From the NCBI GenBank assembly GCA_003133245.1, contig PKWM01000006.1, positions 1-57,592 of the forward strand: 57,592 nucleotides of DNA, given 5' to 3'. A program made the translations under genes and the position numbers. Positions 52,929 to 57,592 of this stretch are shown here, in pieces (position 1 is the stretch's first letter; each line of letters opens with the position of its first letter). The stretch is from Rhodoferax sp. (lineage in GTDB: Bacteria; Pseudomonadota; Gammaproteobacteria; Burkholderiales; Burkholderiaceae_C). The notes beneath the pieces were generated by a model that was not told where the DNA came from, did no database searches, and saw only the letters and a program-made list of their open reading frames with translations.

Positions 52929-54085
52929 GCAGCATAGAGCCAGGGCAGATCCAGCAAAGACTCACCCAGCAGTTTCATAGCGGCATCACGGCCCCAGCGC
53001 AGTGGGCCGCTGGCGTGAAAGATACGGCCATTGCGAAGGGCGCGCGCCTGCACCCGGGCATTGCGCTGCCAGCGCATGGCGGCGTACTGGCTCAACCCGG
53101 CAGTACTAGCGCTGGCCAGAGACCGGCTCAATTCAAAGGCATCTTCAATCGCCATACCGGCACCTTGTGCCAGATACGGCAGCATCGGATGTGCCGCGTC
53201 CCCCAGCAAGGCAACCCGGCCTTGCGCCTGCTCGTGTGGGCCGCGCATCGGCGGGCGCACGCGTAAGCTCCACAAACTCCAGGAGTCAATCGCCTGAACC
53301 AATTCTTGCAAAGGCGAGCAGGCGTCGGCCAGATGGTGTCGCAAATCAGCTGCATTGGCACTGTGGTCCCAATCATCGGCAGCGTCGTGCCTGTGGCCCT
53401 CAACGATGACCACCACATTGAGCCATTCACCTCCACGCACCGGATACTGCACCACGTGCATCTGCGATCCGAGCCAGACGGTAATTTGTTGCGAGCGCAA
53501 GCGCTCAGGCAAGCTGCTTTGCGCCACCAATGCCCGATAGGCCAGATGACCTGTGACAACAGGCGCACCGTCACCCAGCAACTGCTGGCGCACCCGACTC
53601 GATAAGCCGTCGGCACCGACCAGAACGTCACCCCTCACCTGCCGACCAGCATTGAGGTGCAGCATGATGCCATCGCTGTCTTGAACAAAGCCGCTTACCT
53701 CGCTGTCCAGAGTCAATTGCACGTCGCTGTCCTTCAATGCGGCCAACAACAAGGCGTGCAGATCGGCGCGGTGAATCGTAGCGTAGGGCGAGCCGTAACG
53801 CGCCAGCATCACATCACCCAGTCGCAAAACACCGAGTTCGGCAGCCGAGCTGGCGCTGCAAACTTGCAAGCGCTGCGGCAACGCGATCACAGCGGCCAGT
53901 GCGCTTTGCAAACCCCAAGCATGGAGTACTTTCATCACGTTGGGGCCAAGCTGGATGCCCGCACCCACTTCAGAAAATTCGGCAGCGCGTTCAAATAAGG
54001 CCACCGACGCGCCAACCCGGGAACAGGCCAGCGCCGCCGCCAAACCACCAATGCCCCCGCCCGCGATCAAGATTGTGTTCTTCAA
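52925..54085 (-). CDS. FAD-dependent monooxygenase, salicylate-hydroxylase-like
   Basis: A 386-residue class A flavoprotein hydroxylase. Motifs: [12 protein letters not shown] for FAD ADP-ribose binding (residues 8-19), [10 protein letters not shown], and [22 protein letters not shown]. These features fit the group that includes salicylate and 3-hydroxybenzoate 6-hydroxylases, and also ubiquinone hydroxylases. The start [10 protein letters not shown] fits the family. No aromatic-degradation genes are nearby, so the substrate is open. It is convergent with argH. Confidence 0.9.
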   Translation of the reverse strand: MKNTILIAGGGIGGLAAALACSRVGASVALFERAAEFSEVGAGIQLGPNVMKVLHAWGLQSALAAVIALPQRLQVCSASSAAELGVLRLGDVMLARYGSPYATIHRADLHALLLAALKDSDVQLTLDSEVSGFVQDSDGIMLHLNAGRQVRGDVLVGADGLSSRVRQQLLGDGAPVVTGHLAYRALVAQSSLPERLRSQQITVWLGSQMHVVQYPVRGGEWLNVVVIVEGHRHDAADDWDHSANAADLRHHLADACSPLQELVQAIDSWSLWSLRVRPPMRGPHEQAQGRVALLGDAAHPMLPYLAQGAGMAIEDAFELSRSLASASTAGLSQYAAMRWQRNARVQARALRNGRIFHASGPLRWGRDAAMKLLGESLLDLPWLYAA

Positions 54086-54241
54086 CCACTTTGCTCCTGG
54101 TTCTGACTATTGGATGAGGTGTTGTGCAGAGTATCTACCACCGCAAGTTGCTGCTATTTTTGCAGCAAGCGACACTACTGCATTTGTAGCATCGCTTGGT
54201 AGTTTTTATGCGGGTTGGCGGGGTTTTGCATAGCTGCCCAA
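54086..54241. other. Gap with hairpin between the type I secretion operon and the monooxygenase
   Basis: TTGCTGC (54148-54154) pairs with GCAGCAA (54162-54168) around TATTTTT. It could be the terminator of the upstream type I secretion operon, although the T run is in the loop rather than after the stem. No gene was seen. Confidence 0.35.
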
Positions 54242-55621
54242 TCAATTGGAATCAAGCAAGGCATTGACCTTCGAAATGACAACCTCATCGGCGGAACCAA
54301 CCAAGGAATAAATTTTTACTTTCGCAATCAGGTAATTGAAACGTGCCTCCGTCAAATCACGCCGGGACTGGGCAAGTTTTTGTTCAGCCTCCAAAACATT
54401 GAGTCGGCTTCGAATACCCGCTTCAAGCGATTTATTGTTTGAGTAGACCGATTGCTCGCCGGAGCGAACCGCCTGTTCCAGTGCTTTAACTCGCATGAGT
54501 CCGCTGGTCACATTTTTGTGCTCTTTTTGAACTTGCAGACCAACGGACCTGCGCGTCGCTTCAAGCTGCTGCTCAGCCTTGTCCTTGTTTGCCAAAGCCT
54601 GCCTGGTAGTTGACTGGTAGTACCCTCCAGCAAAAAGTGGGATGTTGACCTGAACACCAAGCGATTTATTGCGATAGTCATTGCTGGGGCTGATTGCGTT
54701 TTCACCCAAACTTTGAGACATCTGCGCAACTAGATCAACCGTTGGCGTGTGCCCGGCACTGGCCTTTTCAACTTCCTGAATAGCTGCATCAAGTTTGTGC
54801 TGCATGCCAAGCACAACGGGACTCTCCTGCATGGCACGCATGGTCCAATGTTCCAGACTGCCAAATTCGGTGCGGTCAGTTTCAAAATCAAAAATCTTGA
54901 GCCCACTCAAATGATCAACCGACTGATTGGTCAAGGTCTTCAGCGCTTCCAGTGTGTAATCGATTTGTTGTTTTGCAGCATATTCGTCGGCCAGAATGAC
55001 ATCCAGGCGGGCCTGAACTTCATCGACATCGGTACGAGTGCCAACGCCCTTTGAGTAGCTCGCCTTGGCCGCCAGAAGTTGTACCGTGGCAGACTGCATT
55101 TGAACTTTGATCAATTGCAATTGCTCTTGACTCAACAGCACATCAAAGTAAGCAGAAATCACTCTGACTGACAGATCCTGTTCCTCTCGCTTCAGGTTCT
55201 CCATCGATGCCTTCACATTGGATTGCGCTTGAGCATAGTTGGCGACAAGCGATTTGCGATAGATCGGCTGACGGAGAGTAAGCGCTCTGTTGTCACTGAA
55301 ATAGTTCAAATGCGACGAGGGGTTCGAGGGACTCACATACGAGTCGGACACCGAGTTCAATTTGGTTCGGGAGTACGACAACGCGAGGGACGGCATCAGT
55401 TGGGACTGCGCTTGCGGCAAAGCCTCACTGTCAGCTTGCGCCGAGGCCTGGGCCGCCAGATAATTTGCGTCGTTGGCAAGGGCAGCCTTGTACGAGTCCA
55501 GCAAATCCATAGCAAAACCTGAGCCAGCCTGCAAGCTCAGCGCCAGTCCTGCCAAACCTGCCGTCAGGCCACGCCTGCGTATGGCCAGCATCCTCAACAA
55601 CAAGATTTTTCTCTTCATCAC
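54242..55621 (-). CDS. TolC-family outer-membrane channel of type I secretion
   Basis: A 459-residue outer-membrane efflux protein with a signal peptide (hydrophobic GLAGLALSLQAGSGFA) and two internal repeats of the TolC fold, each with long helical stretches (YLAAQASAQADSEALPQAQSQLMP; VNIPLFAGGYYQSTTRQALANKDKAEQQLEATRR). The motif DLTEARFNYLIAKVKI ends the second repeat. It forms the exit duct of the type I secretion machine with the HlyD and ABC proteins encoded upstream; its ATG overlaps the hlyD-like stop by 4 bases (ATGA). Confidence 0.93.
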   Translation of the reverse strand: MMKRKILLLRMLAIRRRGLTAGLAGLALSLQAGSGFAMDLLDSYKAALANDANYLAAQASAQADSEALPQAQSQLMPSLALSYSRTKLNSVSDSYVSPSNPSSHLNYFSDNRALTLRQPIYRKSLVANYAQAQSNVKASMENLKREEQDLSVRVISAYFDVLLSQEQLQLIKVQMQSATVQLLAAKASYSKGVGTRTDVDEVQARLDVILADEYAAKQQIDYTLEALKTLTNQSVDHLSGLKIFDFETDRTEFGSLEHWTMRAMQESPVVLGMQHKLDAAIQEVEKASAGHTPTVDLVAQMSQSLGENAISPSNDYRNKSLGVQVNIPLFAGGYYQSTTRQALANKDKAEQQLEATRRSVGLQVQKEHKNVTSGLMRVKALEQAVRSGEQSVYSNNKSLEAGIRSRLNVLEAEQKLAQSRRDLTEARFNYLIAKVKIYSLVGSADEVVISKVNALLDSN

Positions 55622-56994
55622 TCCTCCTTCATGGAGGAAGAAACCCGCTTCATCAGAGGATGCAACAGATAGGTCAGCAGCGATCGCTCACCCGTCTTGA
55701 TCACAACCTCTGCTGGCATACCGGCCTGCAGTTGCCGGTCACCCAGTTTCTTCATTCCGGCAGGCGTCACCACCACGCGCGCCAGGTAATAGGATGGATT
55801 GCCGGCTGCCGTGGGTTGTGGCTCGGTCAGCAAATCTCGCGAGATGGACTGAATTTTTCCCTCGATCATCAATTGAGGTGAATGGGCAAATGTGGAGAAA
55901 CGAATGTCCGCCGGCAAACCCTCGCGCACCTTGTCAATCAGGTGCGGCGCAATCTTGATTTCCAGTATCAAGGACTCGTTACCAGGGACAATGTCCATCA
56001 GTTTTTGACCCGCCTGCACTACCCCACCAACCGTTTGAACCGACAAACCGATCACCTGCCCGTCCACCGGCGAACGGATATCGGTACGTTCCAGCTCCGC
56101 CTTGAGGGCGGCAAACTTCTGCGCATCGGCATCTACCGTGCGCATCACCTCTGCCAGTTGGGTCTCGACTTCCTTCATGTATTCCTGGCGTCTTTGCACC
56201 GATCTTTGCTCGGCCTCCAGGATCGACATGTCTGCTCTGGCGTTGTTGGCATTCAGGTCGGCAATGACGCCGGTGCTGTCCGCAATCGAGCGTTCCAGTT
56301 CCCACTTTCTGGAGCGCGGCACGTAGCCCTCTTCCACCAGACTGCCGATATTGCCAAGTTCGTCCTGCAGCAACTTCAGCTGCAGACGACGTTGCACCAA
56401 CTGTTCTTGATAGCCTTTTTGCTGCGCTCGCAAACCTTGCACAGTTTGCTCGATAGCCGCCAACTCTGCGTTATGGGCGGCGCGGCGCGACTGCAGCAAT
56501 GACTGCTGATTTTTCAGATGAACCTGAACAAAGGCATCGTTTTGGCTCTTCAGCAAGTCCGGGTGAAAAACGATGGTCGGCAAGCCATTCTTCTCAGCCA
56601 TCAAGCGACCTTCAGTAGCCCGTGTCATGAAATACTGCTGGCGTGTCGCTTCAAAAGCGGCGCGGGTATTGGCATCGTTCAGGCTGATGAGCAATTCACC
56701 CTCTTTGACGCGCTGCCCCTCTTTGACGTACACCTCGCGCACAATGCCGCCACTCAAGTGCTGAATCGCTTTGCGTTTGGTGTCGATGGCCACCATGCCC
56801 ATTGCTGGCACACCCTCATCGAGCGGCGCCAGCGCGGCCCACAGCAGAAAACCGCCGAAACCTATTGCCAGCACCCAGAACCCCAACCTGATGGGACCCC
56901 GGGTGTTGCGATAGCCTTCTTTTTTATCAGAAACATCCGTCACATCAAGCGACGGCTTGGCATCTTGGTTTAAGTTACCCATATTCGACATCAC
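55618..56994 (-). CDS. HlyD-family membrane fusion protein of type I secretion
   Basis: A 458-residue periplasmic adaptor anchored by one membrane segment (about residues 33-55, LGFWVLAIGFGGFLLWAAL). It has the barrel and lipoyl-like half motifs (GGIVREVYVKEGQRVKEGELLISL; RSPVDGQVIGLSVQTVGGVVQAGQ) around a long coiled-coil hairpin, as in PrtE/LapC adaptors. It bridges the ABC ATPase and TolC. It follows the ABC gene by about 8 bases. Several ATGs lie close together at the start (56994, 56991, 56982), so the exact N-terminus is uncertain. Confidence 0.93.
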   Translation of the reverse strand: MMSNMGNLNQDAKPSLDVTDVSDKKEGYRNTRGPIRLGFWVLAIGFGGFLLWAALAPLDEGVPAMGMVAIDTKRKAIQHLSGGIVREVYVKEGQRVKEGELLISLNDANTRAAFEATRQQYFMTRATEGRLMAEKNGLPTIVFHPDLLKSQNDAFVQVHLKNQQSLLQSRRAAHNAELAAIEQTVQGLRAQQKGYQEQLVQRRLQLKLLQDELGNIGSLVEEGYVPRSRKWELERSIADSTGVIADLNANNARADMSILEAEQRSVQRRQEYMKEVETQLAEVMRTVDADAQKFAALKAELERTDIRSPVDGQVIGLSVQTVGGVVQAGQKLMDIVPGNESLILEIKIAPHLIDKVREGLPADIRFSTFAHSPQLMIEGKIQSISRDLLTEPQPTAAGNPSYYLARVVVTPAGMKKLGDRQLQAGMPAEVVIKTGERSLLTYLLHPLMKRVSSSMKEE

Positions 56995-57002
56995 TCATCA
57001 TT

Positions 57003-57592
57003 TCAAGAATGGGCCAGCGTGCCTGGCCCCGGTTGAGCTTTATTTTTCAAAGCGGCAAGAACCTGTTGCGCCGGACTATCCTGAACAATAGCGCCAGCCT
57101 GCAATACCAGCATCCTGTCGGCGACCTGCAGCACAGACGGTCTATGGCTGATCACCACCACCGTGCAGTTGTGACCCTTGACGGACTGAATGGCCTGCAA
57201 CAGTGCCTTTTCGCCGACATCATCAAGATGGGCGTTAGGTTCATCGAGAACAACCAGCACCGGAGATCCGTAAAAAGCGCGCGCCAATGCCAGCCGCTGG
57301 CGCTGCCCGCCTGACAGCAGATGACCTGCCTCGCCAACGTGGGTGTCATAACCCTTTGGCAAGCGAAGAATCAAATCATGAATGCCGGTAAGCCTGGCCG
57401 CAGCAACCACCAGGTCCGGATCAACGTCCTGAAATCTGGCAATATTTTCTGAAATCGTGCCATCCAGCAATTCAATTTCCTGCGGCAAGTAGCCAAACAG
57501 AGAACGATCACAAACTGCCACCAGCTGGCCATCCACTGTGACCTGCCCCGTGTGGTCAAACCAGACCCCCATCAAGAGCTTGGCCAAGGTTG
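57003..57592 (-). CDS. Type I secretion ABC transporter, C-terminal ATPase part (window edge)
   Basis: The 196 C-terminal residues of an ABC transporter of the PrtD/LapB type. The visible part begins just after the Walker A site (TLAKLLMGVW) and contains the Q-loop YLPQEIELLDG, the signature LLSGGQRQR, Walker B VLVVLDEPNAHLDD and the switch His (ISHRPS). The membrane domain and Walker A lie to the right of the window. It is the first visible gene of a type I secretion operon with HlyD and TolC; the substrate, usually a repeat-rich adhesin or a hydrolase, is not in view. Confidence 0.93.
   Translation of the reverse strand, partial: TLAKLLMGVWFDHTGQVTVDGQLVAVCDRSLFGYLPQEIELLDGTISENIARFQDVDPDLVVAAARLTGIHDLILRLPKGYDTHVGEAGHLLSGGQRQRLALARAFYGSPVLVVLDEPNAHLDDVGEKALLQAIQSVKGHNCTVVVISHRPSVLQVADRMLVLQAGAIVQDSPAQQVLAALKNKAQPGPGTLAHS

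Noticed and set aside
1..57592. tRNA, rRNA, insertion sequence, prophage or CRISPR
   Set aside because: Gaps were scanned by eye; no cloverleaf, transposase, integrase, phage gene or spaced repeat array was seen.

Overview
The window is chromosomal DNA of a betaproteobacterium, most likely a Comamonadaceae member close to Rhodoferax. The reasons are the order rluC / HAD phosphatase / sppA beside rne, the hemC-hemD-hemX-hemY block divergent from ppc, a type II secretion operon ending in gspC-gspD, and an MtrA/MtrB/OmcA-type iron-reduction cluster like those of iron-reducing Rhodoferax. This assignment is inferred from gene content; no search was run. No tRNA, rRNA, CRISPR array or insertion sequence was recognised.

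Layout. 1-175: the 3' end of mutS. 315-12022 (minus): an eight-gene surface-polysaccharide operon with an ABC exporter (Wzm, Wzt with a C-terminal domain), a large methyltransferase / methyltransferase / coiled-coil / glycosyltransferase fusion, a small unknown membrane-anchored protein, an acyltransferase, a GT2-GT4 fusion, a GT4 and a nucleotide-sugar epimerase. 12069-12908: a secreted Sel1-repeat protein. 13031-14527: a secreted Ala/Thr-rich protein with its own good promoter and terminator. 14780-25096 (minus): a type II secretion operon, gspE-F-G-H-I-J-K-L-M-C-D. 25232-26810: a GT2 glycosyltransferase and a periplasmic helix-hairpin-helix protein. 26969-36051 (minus): an extracellular electron transfer cluster made of a decaheme OmcA/MtrC lipoprotein, the decaheme MtrA, the porin MtrB and a second decaheme OmcA/MtrC lipoprotein. 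36231-40779: an alpha/beta hydrolase, uppP, sppA, a HAD phosphatase and rluC. 41308-44193: rne with a long structured leader. 44309-52928: hemY, hemX, hemD and hemC (minus), then ppc and argH (plus). 52925-57592 (minus): a FAD monooxygenase and a type I secretion operon (TolC, HlyD, and an ABC ATPase cut by the window edge).

How it fits together. MtrA inside MtrB would carry electrons across the outer membrane to the two surface decaheme lipoproteins. In Shewanella the corresponding lipoproteins reach the cell surface through type II secretion, and a type II system is encoded next door here. The leader of the electron-transfer operon carries three candidate control elements: an FNR-like box one base from consensus, a 17-bp inverted repeat, and a perfect CTTAAG-N5-CTTAAG tandem that matches the PmrA-type box. 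In enteric bacteria PmrB/PmrA responds to ferric iron.

The other strong lead is the 1089-residue fusion in the polysaccharide operon. It looks like a chain-terminating methyltransferase joined to a coiled-coil spacer and a glycosyltransferase. The spacer has grown by in-register duplications of whole heptads (105 bp and 21 bp), as would be expected if its length acts as a ruler for chain length.
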